Positions 17,226 through 26,676 of a stretch of DNA of 64,000 nucleotides are shown here, one piece after another. How positions within the stretch are numbered: the stretch's first letter is position 1; each line of letters opens with the position of its first letter. The DNA is from Streptomyces sp. TLI_105. Its GTDB lineage: Bacteria; Actinomycetota; Actinomycetes; Streptomycetales; Streptomycetaceae. The stretch is taken from positions 7,448,001 to 7,512,000 of the forward strand of contig NZ_FNSM01000001.1 of NCBI RefSeq assembly GCF_900105415.1, given 5' to 3'. Both the position numbers and the translations under genes were made by a program. The notes under the pieces are model-generated. The model made no database searches, was not told the DNA's origin, and saw nothing but the letters and a program-made list of their open reading frames with translations.

Positions 17226-18140
17226 ATGAGGCAGGATGCCGACCCCGGGCTCTTCGGCCCCCGTTCCGTGACCTGGCAGCTGCACAGTGACCCGGTGATG
17301 TGGATCGCCGGTGTCCGGGCCCTCTGGCTCCAGGCGCTGCACCCCGTCGCCGTCCGCGGCGTCATGATCAACAGCGGTTTCCGGGAGGACCCCTGGGGCC
17401 GGCTGATGCGGACCGCGAACTTCGTCGGGACCCTCAGCTACGGGACCACCGAAGCCGCCGAGGCGGCCGGCGCTCGCGTGCGGCGGATCCACCGGCTGCT
17501 CGGCGTCGACGACCCCGGGCTGCTGCTCTGGGTCCACTGCGCCGAGACCGACTCGTACCTCTCGGTCGCGCGCCGCTCCGGGATCCCGCTCACCGACGCC
17601 GCGGCCGACCGGTACGTCGACGAGCACCGCACCTCGGCCCGGCTCGTCGGCCTCGACCCGGACACCGTCCCCGCCTCCACCGCCGGTCTCGCCGCCTACT
17701 TCGAGGCGGTGCGCCCCGGACTGGCCGCCGGGCCGGACGCCCGGACCGTCGCCGACTTCCTCCTCCGCCCGCCGGTGAAACCCGTCCTGGTCCCGGCGCG
17801 CGAGGTGATCTGGCGGCGCGTCACCGCGCTCGCGTACGCCACCCTGCCTCCCTACGCCCACGCGCTCTACGGCCGCCCCGCCCCGCCCCCGGAGACCGTC
17901 ACCCGCCGGCTCGTCGCGACGGCCGGCCTCCTGCGCCGCGTCCCCGCCCGGCTGCGCTGGCGGCTGCCGCCCCGGCACATCCTGCGCGCCATGGACCGGC
18001 TCGGCCCGGAGACCCGGCCCGACCCGTACGCGTACCCCGCCCCGTATTCACTGTCCGACCCGGCGGCCATACTGGAGGAGCCGAGGAGGCAGTACGGAAT
18101 CGACGGGGGCGGCAGCACGCGATGGGGGACTCCAGACTGA
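17226..18140 (+). CDS. Oxygenase MpaB family protein (DUF2236)
   Basis: A 304-residue protein of the MpaB/latex-clearing-protein-related family of heme-dependent oxygenases. The family signature is visible in PRSVTWQLHSDPVMWIAGVR followed by ALWLQALHPVAVRGV (putative heme-ligand His near 39). DPWGRLMRTANFVGTLSYGT, VHCAETDSYL and the C-terminal PPRHILRAMDRL segment also match. No signal peptide is present. The ATG at 17226 matches the family start. Its 3' end overlaps the kinase gene by 19 bp in a different frame, so translation of the two is probably coupled. The substrate is unknown. Confidence 0.85.
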   Translation: MRQDADPGLFGPRSVTWQLHSDPVMWIAGVRALWLQALHPVAVRGVMINSGFREDPWGRLMRTANFVGTLSYGTTEAAEAAGARVRRIHRLLGVDDPGLLLWVHCAETDSYLSVARRSGIPLTDAAADRYVDEHRTSARLVGLDPDTVPASTAGLAAYFEAVRPGLAAGPDARTVADFLLRPPVKPVLVPAREVIWRRVTALAYATLPPYAHALYGRPAPPPETVTRRLVATAGLLRRVPARLRWRLPPRHILRAMDRLGPETRPDPYAYPAPYSLSDPAAILEEPRRQYGIDGGGSTRWGTPD

Positions 18141-20371
18141 TCCAGGGCCGGTACCGCCTGCACGAGGTCATCGGTCGCGGAGGCATGGGCGAGGTGTGGC
18201 GCGCCACCGACGAGGCGCTCGGGCGCGGCGTCGCCGTCAAGTGCCTCAAACCGCTCGGACCGCAGCAGGACCCGCAGGTCCTCACCGTGGTGCGCGAGCG
18301 CTTCCGCCGCGAGGCCCGGGTGGCGGCGGCGCTCCAGCACCGGGGCATCACCGTCGTGCACGACTTCGGCGAGTACGACGGCGTGCTGTTCCTCGTCATG
18401 GAGCTCCTGGAGGGGCGCAACCTCAGCCAGCTCCTCGTCTCCAACGACCAGCATCCGCTGCCCGTCGAGGACGTCGTCGAGATCGCCGACCAGGTCGCCG
18501 ACGCCCTCGCGTACACGCACCGGATGGGGATCGTGCACCGCGACCTGAAGCCCGCGAACATCATGCGGCTGCGGGACGGCACGGTGAAGATCTGCGACTT
18601 CGGGATAGCGCGCCTCGGCGCCGACATGGGCTTCACCTCCAAACTCACCGGGACCGGCATCGCGATGGGGACACCGCACTACATGTCCCCGGAGCAGATC
18701 GGCGGCGGCGAGATCGACCACCGCAGCGACCTCTACTCGCTGGGGTGCGTGCTGTACGAGCTGGCCACCGGCGCCCCGCCCTTCGACCTCGGCGACTCCT
18801 GGGCCATCCTCATCGGCCACCGGGACACGGTGCCGAGCCCGCCGCGCGCGCACCGCGCCGAGCTGCCCGACTACTTCGACCGGATCGTCGTCGACCTGCT
18901 CGCCAAGGTCCCCGAGGAGCGGCCGGCCGACGCGGGCGACCTGCGCCGCCGGATCGTCTCGGGCCGCTTCGCCCCGGCCTCCTTCCCGACGCCGGCCGAG
19001 GTGCCCCCGCTCCCCGCCCTGCCGCTGACCGTCCCCATGCCCGTGCCCCTCCCCGAGAGCGCCCCCGTCGCCGGGGCGGCGGTCCCCGCGCCCGCGTGGG
19101 CCCGGGGGATCACCGGCGGACACCGCCCCGCGGCCGCCGGCGGACCGCGCCCGGCCGCCCAGGATCCCGCTGCGGCCGTCCTCACCACCGAGTGGACCAC
19201 CGCCGCGCCCGGCAGCGCGCCGCCGCGCGCCCCCGCGCCCCCCGCGGAGCTGGTCGCGGTGCTCGCTGGCCGGTTCCGGGCCGGGATGGGCCTCGGCCGG
19301 CTCGGCCGCTGGGACGAGGCCGAGTCCGTGCACCGGTCCGTCGCCCGGGACCGCGCGCGGGCCCTCGGCGAGGACCACCCCGACACCCTGACCAGCCGCT
19401 ACGAGGTCGGCTTCGCCCTCGCCCGGCTCGACCGCCCCGCCGACGCCCTGCGGGTCTTCGGCGAGGTCGCCGAGGCCCGCGCCCGCGTCCTCGGCGACGA
19501 CCACCCCGACACCCTGGCGGCGCGGCAGGAGCGGGCCTACGCCCTGGGCCGCCTCGGACGGCACCCCGAGGCGTACGAGGCGTACGCCGATGTGCTCGCC
19601 GCCCGCGAGCGCACCGTCGGCCCCGACCACCCCGACACCCTGCGCTGTCGCCACAACATGGCGTTCACCCTGGGGCGTCTCGGCCGCCTGGAGGAGTCGT
19701 ACCGCACGGCCCACGAGGTCGCCGAGGCCCGGGCCCGGCTGCTCGGCGAGGCACACCCCGACACCCTCGTGACCCGCTACGAGGTGGCGTACACCCTCAC
19801 CCGGCTCGGCCGCGGACAGGAGGCGCTCGCCCAGTACCGCGCCATCGCCGACGCGCGCGCCGCCGCCCTCGGCCCCGACCACCCGGACACCCTCGCGGCC
19901 CGCTACGAGACGGGGGTCTGCCTCGGCCGGCTCGGCCAGGCCGCGGACGCCCTCGACCTCTGCCGCGACCTCGTCGCCGCCCGCACCCGCGCCCAGGGGC
20001 CCGACGGGCCGGAGACGCTGCGCGCCCGCCAGGCCCTCGCCGTCAACCTCGGCCGGCTCGGACGCTGGACGGAGGCGCTCGCCGAATCCGAGGGCGTGCA
20101 CGCCGATCGCGCGCGGGTCCTCGGCGCCGACCATCCGGACACGCTCACCAGCCGCTGGGAGACGGCCGTCGCCCTCGGGAGGCTCGACCGCTGGGAGGAG
20201 GCGCTGGAGTGCCACCGGGCGATCGCCGCCGCCCGCACCCGACTCCTCGGCCCCGCCCACCCCGACACCCTGACCGCGCTCGACGCCGAGGCCCACTGCC
20301 TGGAGCGCCTCGGCCGCGACGCCGAAGCGGCCGCCCTCCTCCTGAGAGCGGCCACCCCGCCGGGGGCGTGA
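18122..20371 (+). CDS. Serine/threonine protein kinase with C-terminal TPR array
   Basis: A 749-residue soluble kinase. The PknB-type catalytic domain (about 8-275) is complete: GRGGMGEVWRA glycine loop, VAVKCL lysine, HRDLKPANI catalytic loop, DFGIAR magnesium loop, and GTPHYMSPEQ substrate loop. A Pro/Ala-rich linker (about 285-375) leads to about eight TPR units of 42 residues, each containing a LGxxHPDTL core, as in kinesin-light-chain-like TPRs. There is no transmembrane helix or PASTA domain, so it is a cytoplasmic signalling protein rather than a cell-wall sensor. The start overlaps the MpaB gene by 19 bp. Targets are unknown; the TPRs probably recruit partners. Confidence 0.93.
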   Translation: MGDSRLIQGRYRLHEVIGRGGMGEVWRATDEALGRGVAVKCLKPLGPQQDPQVLTVVRERFRREARVAAALQHRGITVVHDFGEYDGVLFLVMELLEGRNLSQLLVSNDQHPLPVEDVVEIADQVADALAYTHRMGIVHRDLKPANIMRLRDGTVKICDFGIARLGADMGFTSKLTGTGIAMGTPHYMSPEQIGGGEIDHRSDLYSLGCVLYELATGAPPFDLGDSWAILIGHRDTVPSPPRAHRAELPDYFDRIVVDLLAKVPEERPADAGDLRRRIVSGRFAPASFPTPAEVPPLPALPLTVPMPVPLPESAPVAGAAVPAPAWARGITGGHRPAAAGGPRPAAQDPAAAVLTTEWTTAAPGSAPPRAPAPPAELVAVLAGRFRAGMGLGRLGRWDEAESVHRSVARDRARALGEDHPDTLTSRYEVGFALARLDRPADALRVFGEVAEARARVLGDDHPDTLAARQERAYALGRLGRHPEAYEAYADVLAARERTVGPDHPDTLRCRHNMAFTLGRLGRLEESYRTAHEVAEARARLLGEAHPDTLVTRYEVAYTLTRLGRGQEALAQYRAIADARAAALGPDHPDTLAARYETGVCLGRLGQAADALDLCRDLVAARTRAQGPDGPETLRARQALAVNLGRLGRWTEALAESEGVHADRARVLGADHPDTLTSRWETAVALGRLDRWEEALECHRAIAAARTRLLGPAHPDTLTALDAEAHCLERLGRDAEAAALLLRAATPPGA

Positions 20372-20401
20372 CGGCGGGCCGCGCACCGGGGCCGGACGTG
20401 C

Positions 20402-20730
20402 TCAGCCGGCCGGCGCGAGCTCCTTCGGGCCGTAGGGGGCCGTGGCCGCCCCGGTCGCCGGCGCCCAGTAGCGATCGCCGTAGGACCAGTGCCACCACTC
20501 CGTCGGGTAGTTCACCAGGCCCGTCGAGGTGAGCACGGAGCCGAGCAGCTCCCGGTGGGCACGGGCCTCCGCGCCGATGCCGTCGGCTACGCGAAGGCGT
20601 CCGTGGGGTCCTGCTTGCGCGTGTCGACGAGCAGCGAGCCGGCGCGGCGGACGTCCACCAGGCGCTCACCGCACTCGGTCACGGGTATGGCGGCGACCCT
20701 CGGGTCCGCCATCAGAACGATCTCGGTCAT
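20402..20730 (-). pseudogene. Decayed D-Ala-D-Ala dipeptidase (VanX-like)
   Basis: The N-terminus is intact (MTEIVLMADPRVAAIPVTEC to LLVDTRKQDPTDAFA) and then hits a stop at 20587. The family's C-terminus, LVNYPTEWWHWSYGDRYW, lies downstream in a different frame and runs to a stop at 20402. The zinc-site region between them, SxHxxGxAxD with the first His and Asp, is missing. About half of the roughly 200-residue enzyme is gone, so peptidoglycan-precursor cleavage is impossible from this copy. Confidence 0.85.
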
Positions 20731-20793
20731 GCCGTGATCATGCCCCGTCGCAGCGGGCTTCCCCCGGCACGCGGGCGCGTGTGAGCATGAGCC

Positions 20794-22362
20794 ATGACCG
20801 CCCGTGATCCCCTCCGCGACGCCCCGGCCCCCGCCCGCTCGTACGACGCCGTCGTCGTCGGGGGCGGGCACAACGGGCTCGTCGCCGCCGCCTATCTGGC
20901 CCGTGCCGGACGCTCCGTCCTCCTCCTGGAGCGGCTCGGCTCCACCGGCGGGGCGGCCGTGTCGACGCGGCCCTTCGCCGGGGTCGACGCCCGCCTCTCC
21001 CGGTACTCGTACCTGGTCTCGCTCCTCCCGGAGAAGATCGTGCGGGAGCTCGGGCTGCGGTTCGCCGTCCGGAAACGGTCCGTCTCCTCGTACACCCCGA
21101 AGGGCGACGGCGGCCTCCTCGTCGGCGGCGGACCGGACCGCACCCGCGCCTCCTTCGCCGCGCTCACCGGCTCCGACCGGGCCTACGAGGCCTGGCAGGC
21201 CTTCTACGCCCGCACCGGCGAGGCCGCCCGCCGGATCTTCCCCACCCTCACCGAGCCCCTCCCCGCCCGCGCCGAGCTGCGCGCCCGCGTCGACGACGCC
21301 GACACCTGGCGGATCCTCTTCGAGGAACCCCTCGGCGTCGCCGTCGAGCGGAGCTTCGCCGACGACCTCGTCCGGGGCGTCGTCCTCACCGACGCCCTCA
21401 TCGGCACCTTCGCCGACGCCCACGACCCCACCCTGCTGCAGAACCGCTGCTTCCTGTACCACGTCATCGGCGGCGGAACCGGCGACTGGGACGTGCCCGT
21501 CGGCGGCATGGGCGCCCTCACCGACGCCCTCGCGGACGCCGCCCGCACCGCCGGGGCCCACATCCTCACCGGCCACGAGGCCACCCGGATCGAGACCGAC
21601 GGGCACCGCGCCGCGATCACCTACCGCACTGCCGACGGCGAGGGCACCGTCGAGGCCGACCGGGTCCTCGTCAACGCCTCCCCGCAGGAGCTCGCCGTCC
21701 TGCTCGGCGAGACGCCCCCGCCCGCCCCGGAGGGCGCCCAGCTCAAGGTCAACATGCTGCTGACCCGGCTGCCGAGGCTCCGCGACCGCTCCGTCGACCC
21801 GCGCGAGGCCTTCGCCGGCACCTTCCACATCGCCGAGGGGTACGGGCAGCTGGCCACCGCCCACGCCGAGGCCGCCGCCGGGCGCCTGCCCTCCGCCCCG
21901 CCGTCCGAGATCTACTGCCACTCCCTCACCGACCCGACGATCCTCGGCCCGGAACTGGCCGCCACCGGCCACCAGACGCTCACCCTGTTCGGCCTGCACA
22001 CCCCCGCCCGGCTGTTCGCCGCCGACAACGAGGGCACGCGCGCGAAGCTCCTGGCGGCGACCCTCGCCCAGCTCGACGCCCACCTGGACGAGCCGATAGC
22101 CGACTGCCTCGCCCTCGACGCCGAGGGGCGCCCCTGCATCGAGGCGAAGACGCCGCTGGACCTCGAACGCGAACTGCGGCTGCCCGGCGGCCACATCTTC
22201 CACCGCGATCTCTCCTTCCCGTACGGGGACGGGGACACCGGCCGCTGGGGCGTCGAGACCCCGCACGCCAACGTCCTCCTGTGCGGAGCGGGCGCGATCC
22301 GCGGCGGGGGAGTGAGCGGCATCCCCGGCCACAACGCGGCGATGGCGGCACTGGGCCGGTGA
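20794..22362 (+). CDS. FAD-dependent oxidoreductase, phytoene-desaturase-like
   Basis: A 522-residue flavoprotein of the phytoene dehydrogenase/CrtI-related amine-oxidoreductase superfamily. The N-terminal dinucleotide-binding fold is clear: [23 protein letters not shown], then LLLER. A mid-protein [17 protein letters not shown] motif and the C-terminal [23 protein letters not shown]-closing motif match the actinobacterial NAD(P)/FAD oxidoreductase branch. No carotenoid genes lie nearby, so desaturation of a carotenoid is unlikely and the substrate is unknown. It has its own promoter region, divergent from the VanX relic, and is followed by a 212-bp gap. Confidence 0.85.
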   Translation: MTARDPLRDAPAPARSYDAVVVGGGHNGLVAAAYLARAGRSVLLLERLGSTGGAAVSTRPFAGVDARLSRYSYLVSLLPEKIVRELGLRFAVRKRSVSSYTPKGDGGLLVGGGPDRTRASFAALTGSDRAYEAWQAFYARTGEAARRIFPTLTEPLPARAELRARVDDADTWRILFEEPLGVAVERSFADDLVRGVVLTDALIGTFADAHDPTLLQNRCFLYHVIGGGTGDWDVPVGGMGALTDALADAARTAGAHILTGHEATRIETDGHRAAITYRTADGEGTVEADRVLVNASPQELAVLLGETPPPAPEGAQLKVNMLLTRLPRLRDRSVDPREAFAGTFHIAEGYGQLATAHAEAAAGRLPSAPPSEIYCHSLTDPTILGPELAATGHQTLTLFGLHTPARLFAADNEGTRAKLLAATLAQLDAHLDEPIADCLALDAEGRPCIEAKTPLDLERELRLPGGHIFHRDLSFPYGDGDTGRWGVETPHANVLLCGAGAIRGGGVSGIPGHNAAMAALGR

Positions 22363-22490
22363 CGGCGGGGCCCCCTCGACCGGGCCCTCTCCGTTCGGCC
22401 CCGTTGACGTCGCCCTCTCCCCGCCTGGGGTGTGAAGCTGATCTGCGAGCGCGCTTAAGAAATCCTCGATGGACCGCAGGCCTCGCGTAC

Positions 22491-22505
22491 GGAAGATTCT
22501 CTTCC
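22491..22505. promoter_or_regulatory. Perfect palindrome upstream of tdh
   Basis: GGAAGA-TTC-TCTTCC is a perfect 6-bp inverted repeat about 70 bp before the tdh start, well placed for an operator controlling the tdh-kbl operon. The nearby LysR gene or another regulator could bind it. Confidence 0.45.
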
Positions 22506-22574
22506 AGGGATCTTGGGCGCGCAGTCGTGCCCGCACCCCCACATCACAGGACACGCACGTCGGGAGCCGTTGCA

Positions 22575-23609
22575 TTGAAGGCGCTGGTCAAGCTGAAGGC
22601 GGAGCCGGGACTCTGGCTCACGGACGTGCCCGAGCCGGAGACAGGCCCGGGGGACGTCCTCATCAAGGTCAAGCGGACCGGTATCTGCGGGACCGACCTG
22701 CACATCCGCTCCTGGGACGGCTGGGCGCAGAAGACGATCGCCACGCCGTTGACGATCGGCCACGAGTTCGTCGGCGAGGTCGTCTCCGTCGGCCGTGACG
22801 TCGCCGACATCAACGTCGGCGACCTGGTCAGCGGCGAGGGCCACCTCGTCTGCGGCAAGTGCCGCAACTGTCTGGCCGGCCGCCGCCACCTCTGCCGCGC
22901 CACCGTCGGCCTCGGCGTCGGCCGGGACGGTGCCTTCGCCGAGTACGTGGCGCTGCCCGCCTCCAACGTGTGGGTGCACCGGACCCCCGTCGACCTCGAC
23001 GTCGCCGCGATCTTCGACCCCTTCGGCAACGCCGTGCACACGGCCCTCTCCTTCCCGCTCGTCGGCGAGGACGTCCTCGTCACCGGCGCCGGCCCCATCG
23101 GCATCATGGCCGCGGCCGTCGCCAAGCACGCCGGCGCCCGCAACGTCGTCATCACCGACGTCAGCGAGGAGCGCCTCGCCCTGGCGCGCAAGACGGGCGT
23201 CTCGCTCGCCCTCAACGTCGCCGAGCAGACCATCGCCGACGGCCAGCGCACCCTCGGGCTCAAGGAGGGCTTCGACGTCGGCCTGGAGATGTCCGGCAAC
23301 CCGCGCGCGATGCGCGACATGATCGCCAACATGACCAACGGCGGAAAGATCGCCATGCTGGGCCTGCCCAGTGAGGACTTCGCCGTCGACTGGGCGAAGA
23401 TCGTCACCTCCATGATCACGATCAAGGGCATCTACGGCCGCGAGATGTTCGAGACCTGGTACGCGATGTCGGTGCTCCTCGAGGGCGGCCTGGACCTCAG
23501 CCCGGTCATCACCGGCCGCTACGACCACACCGACTTCGAAGCCGCCTTCGACGACGCGGCCTCCGGCAAGAGCGGCAAGATCATCCTCGACTGGACCACG
23601 GGAGCCTGA
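22575..23609 (+). CDS. tdh: L-threonine 3-dehydrogenase
   Basis: A 344-residue zinc- and NAD-dependent enzyme oxidising L-threonine to 2-amino-3-ketobutyrate. The medium-chain dehydrogenase features are complete: [20 protein letters not shown] (catalytic Cys), GHEFVGEV, the structural-zinc cysteines in [15 protein letters not shown], and the [20 protein letters not shown] nucleotide fold. The family start [10 protein letters not shown] corresponds to a TTG at 22575, preceded by GGGAG at 22562-22566; no ATG or GTG fits. It is three bases upstream of kbl, forming the classical threonine-to-glycine degradation operon. A palindrome at 22491 may control it. Confidence 0.95.
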   Translation: MKALVKLKAEPGLWLTDVPEPETGPGDVLIKVKRTGICGTDLHIRSWDGWAQKTIATPLTIGHEFVGEVVSVGRDVADINVGDLVSGEGHLVCGKCRNCLAGRRHLCRATVGLGVGRDGAFAEYVALPASNVWVHRTPVDLDVAAIFDPFGNAVHTALSFPLVGEDVLVTGAGPIGIMAAAVAKHAGARNVVITDVSEERLALARKTGVSLALNVAEQTIADGQRTLGLKEGFDVGLEMSGNPRAMRDMIANMTNGGKIAMLGLPSEDFAVDWAKIVTSMITIKGIYGREMFETWYAMSVLLEGGLDLSPVITGRYDHTDFEAAFDDAASGKSGKIILDWTTGA

Positions 23610-23612
23610 CCC

Positions 23613-24807
<1,195 letters not shown>

Positions 24808-24812
<5 letters not shown>

Positions 24813-24835
24813 TGTCCACGGGCTGAGACACTAGG
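24808..24835. promoter_or_regulatory. Inverted repeat between kbl and the LysR gene
   Basis: CCTAGTGTC (24808-24816) pairs perfectly with GACACTAGG (24827-24835) around a 10-base spacer. It overlaps the kbl stop codon and ends 3 bp before the LysR start. It can be a terminator hairpin or a LysR autoregulatory operator; the spacing fits either. Confidence 0.5.
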
Positions 24836-24838
24836 GGC

Positions 24839-25747
24839 ATGATCGAAGCGCGGCGGTTGCACATCCTCCGTGCGGTGGCCGACCACCGCACGGTCACGGC
24901 GGCGGCCGCCGCGCTCTATCTCACCCCCTCCGCCGTCTCCCAGCAGCTCGCGGCCCTGGAGCAGGAGACCGGCCACCGCCTGGTGGACCGCAGCGCGCGC
25001 GGCGCGCGCCTCACCCCGGCCGGCGAGATCCTGCTCAGCCACGCCAACGCCGTGCTCGCCCAGTTGGAACGCGCCGAGGCCGAGCTCGCCGCCTACGGCT
25101 CCGGCGACGCCGGTACGGTCACGGTCGCCGCGTTCGCCACCGGCATCGGGCTCGTGGTGGCCCCGGCCATCACGTCCCTCGCCCGGACCGCGCCCGGCAT
25201 CCGGGTCCGGGTCCGGGACGCGGAGGGCGACGAGAGCCTGCTCATGGTCCTGGACCGGCAGGTGGACGTGGCCGTCGCGGTCGAGTACCGGGGCGCGCCG
25301 GGCGAGGACGACGACCGGCTCACCCGCGTCCCGCTCTACGCCGAGCCGTTCGACGCGGTCCTGCCGCCCGGCCACCCCCTGGCGGCCGGCGAACGGGTCG
25401 CGCTCGCCGACCTCGCCAAGGACACCTGGATAGGCCAGTCCGAGGGGAACCCCTGCCATGACGTGACCGTTCTGGCCTGCGAGTACGCCGGATTCGCGCT
25501 GAATCCGGAGCACTCCTCCGACGACTTCCGCGCCGTCGTCGCCCTCGCGGCGGCGTCCGCCGGCGTGGCGCTCGTGCCGCGGTCGGCCCTGCGCGGGATG
25601 GAGCTCACGGGCGTGGAGGTCCGTCCGATCGAGGGCGTCGCCCCGACCCGCAGGGTCTTCGCCGCCGTCCGGCGCGGCGCGGAGGACCACCCCCTGATCA
25701 GCCCCGTGCTGACCGCCCTGCGCACGGCCTCGGAGGACGGCGCCTGA
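24839..25747 (+). CDS. LysR family transcriptional regulator
   Basis: A 302-residue LysR-type regulator. The N-terminal winged helix-turn-helix is canonical (TVTAAAAALYLTPSAVSQQL to RLVDRSARGARLTPAGE, residues 18-62). The C-terminal two-lobe effector domain runs from about 88 to 295. It is encoded 26 bp after kbl, with an inverted repeat filling the gap. It may regulate the tdh-kbl operon or the hydrolase gene downstream; LysR genes more often act on a divergent neighbour, which is absent here. The co-inducer is unknown. Confidence 0.9.
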   Translation: MIEARRLHILRAVADHRTVTAAAAALYLTPSAVSQQLAALEQETGHRLVDRSARGARLTPAGEILLSHANAVLAQLERAEAELAAYGSGDAGTVTVAAFATGIGLVVAPAITSLARTAPGIRVRVRDAEGDESLLMVLDRQVDVAVAVEYRGAPGEDDDRLTRVPLYAEPFDAVLPPGHPLAAGERVALADLAKDTWIGQSEGNPCHDVTVLACEYAGFALNPEHSSDDFRAVVALAAASAGVALVPRSALRGMELTGVEVRPIEGVAPTRRVFAAVRRGAEDHPLISPVLTALRTASEDGA

Positions 25748-25820
25748 CCCGGCGCCCCATCCGCCGGGACGCCGTAGGCGTACTGGCGGAGCCCCCCTGC
25801 GCCCCACCAGACTGGGCGCC

Positions 25821-26606
25821 ATGGAAACCATGGTGACCGTCGGTGAAGGCGAAGTCTGGGCGGACGACGCGGGAGGGGACGGCCTGCCGCTGGTCCTGCT
25901 CCATCCAGGCGTCGGCGACTCCACGGTGTGGGACCCGGTCCTGCCGGCGCTCGTCGCGCGGCACCGGGTGATCCGCTACGACGTGCGCGGCTACGGGCGT
26001 TCACCCGCGCCCACCTCCGCGTACTCCCCGGTCCGCGACCTGGCCGGGGTCCTCGACCGCTTCGAGATCGAGCGGGCGGTCCTGGTGGGCTCCAGCATGG
26101 GCGGGGCCACCTCGGTCGACTTCGCCCTGGAGGCACCCGAGCGGGTGGCGGGCCTCGCCCTCTTCGTTCCCGGTGTCTCGGGGTACGAGGGGCTGGACAA
26201 GGGCGAGTTCTTCGAGCGCCTCGAACCACTGGCCAAGGCCGGTGACGTGGACGGCATCGTCCGGCTCGGGCTTGCCGCGTGGGGGAAGGCCGGCGGCGGG
26301 ACCCCCGAGTCCGACCCGGTCGCGGCGGAGCTCTGCCGGGCCGTGCTGCCCGCCTGGATCAGCAACATCGGCCACCAGCTCACCGGCCCGCCCGCCTTCG
26401 ACCGGCTCGGGGAGATCTCCGCGCCGACCCTGCTCGCGCTGGGCGAGCAGGACCGGCCGGAGGTCGTGCGCTGCAACGAGGAGATGGCCGAACGGATCCC
26501 GGGCTGCCGTCTCGTCAGGCTGGCCGCCTCCGACCACTACCCGACACTGCGCGAACCGCAGCACGTCGCCCGGCTGATCGAGGAGCTGTACGCCCAGGCG
26601 GCGTGA
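25821..26606 (+). CDS. Alpha/beta hydrolase
   Basis: A 261-residue single-domain alpha/beta hydrolase. The nucleophile elbow is VGSSMGG (Ser near 93), the oxyanion region HPGVGDS lies near 33, and the likely acid and His are in LLALGEQDRPE and ASDHYPTLREP near the end. No signal peptide or lid insertion of note. It resembles 3-oxoadipate enol-lactonase-like and haloperoxidase-like esterases, but no pathway partners are adjacent, so the substrate cannot be assigned. The LysR gene 73 bp upstream on the same strand could regulate it. Convergent with the sialidase gene. Confidence 0.85.
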   Translation: METMVTVGEGEVWADDAGGDGLPLVLLHPGVGDSTVWDPVLPALVARHRVIRYDVRGYGRSPAPTSAYSPVRDLAGVLDRFEIERAVLVGSSMGGATSVDFALEAPERVAGLALFVPGVSGYEGLDKGEFFERLEPLAKAGDVDGIVRLGLAAWGKAGGGTPESDPVAAELCRAVLPAWISNIGHQLTGPPAFDRLGEISAPTLLALGEQDRPEVVRCNEEMAERIPGCRLVRLAASDHYPTLREPQHVARLIEELYAQAA

Positions 26607-26637
26607 GTCCTGAGCACGGAGGCCGGATCCTTCGGCC

Positions 26638-26676
26638 GGCGGGCGGTACGTCCACCGGCCGAGGGGTTCGCCCGCC
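26638..26676. terminator. Bidirectional hairpin between convergent genes
   Basis: GGCGGGCG (26638-26645) pairs with CGCCCGCC (26669-26676), with smaller pairings in the loop. It lies between the hydrolase and sialidase ends and overlaps the sialidase stop codon by one base. Confidence 0.5.
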
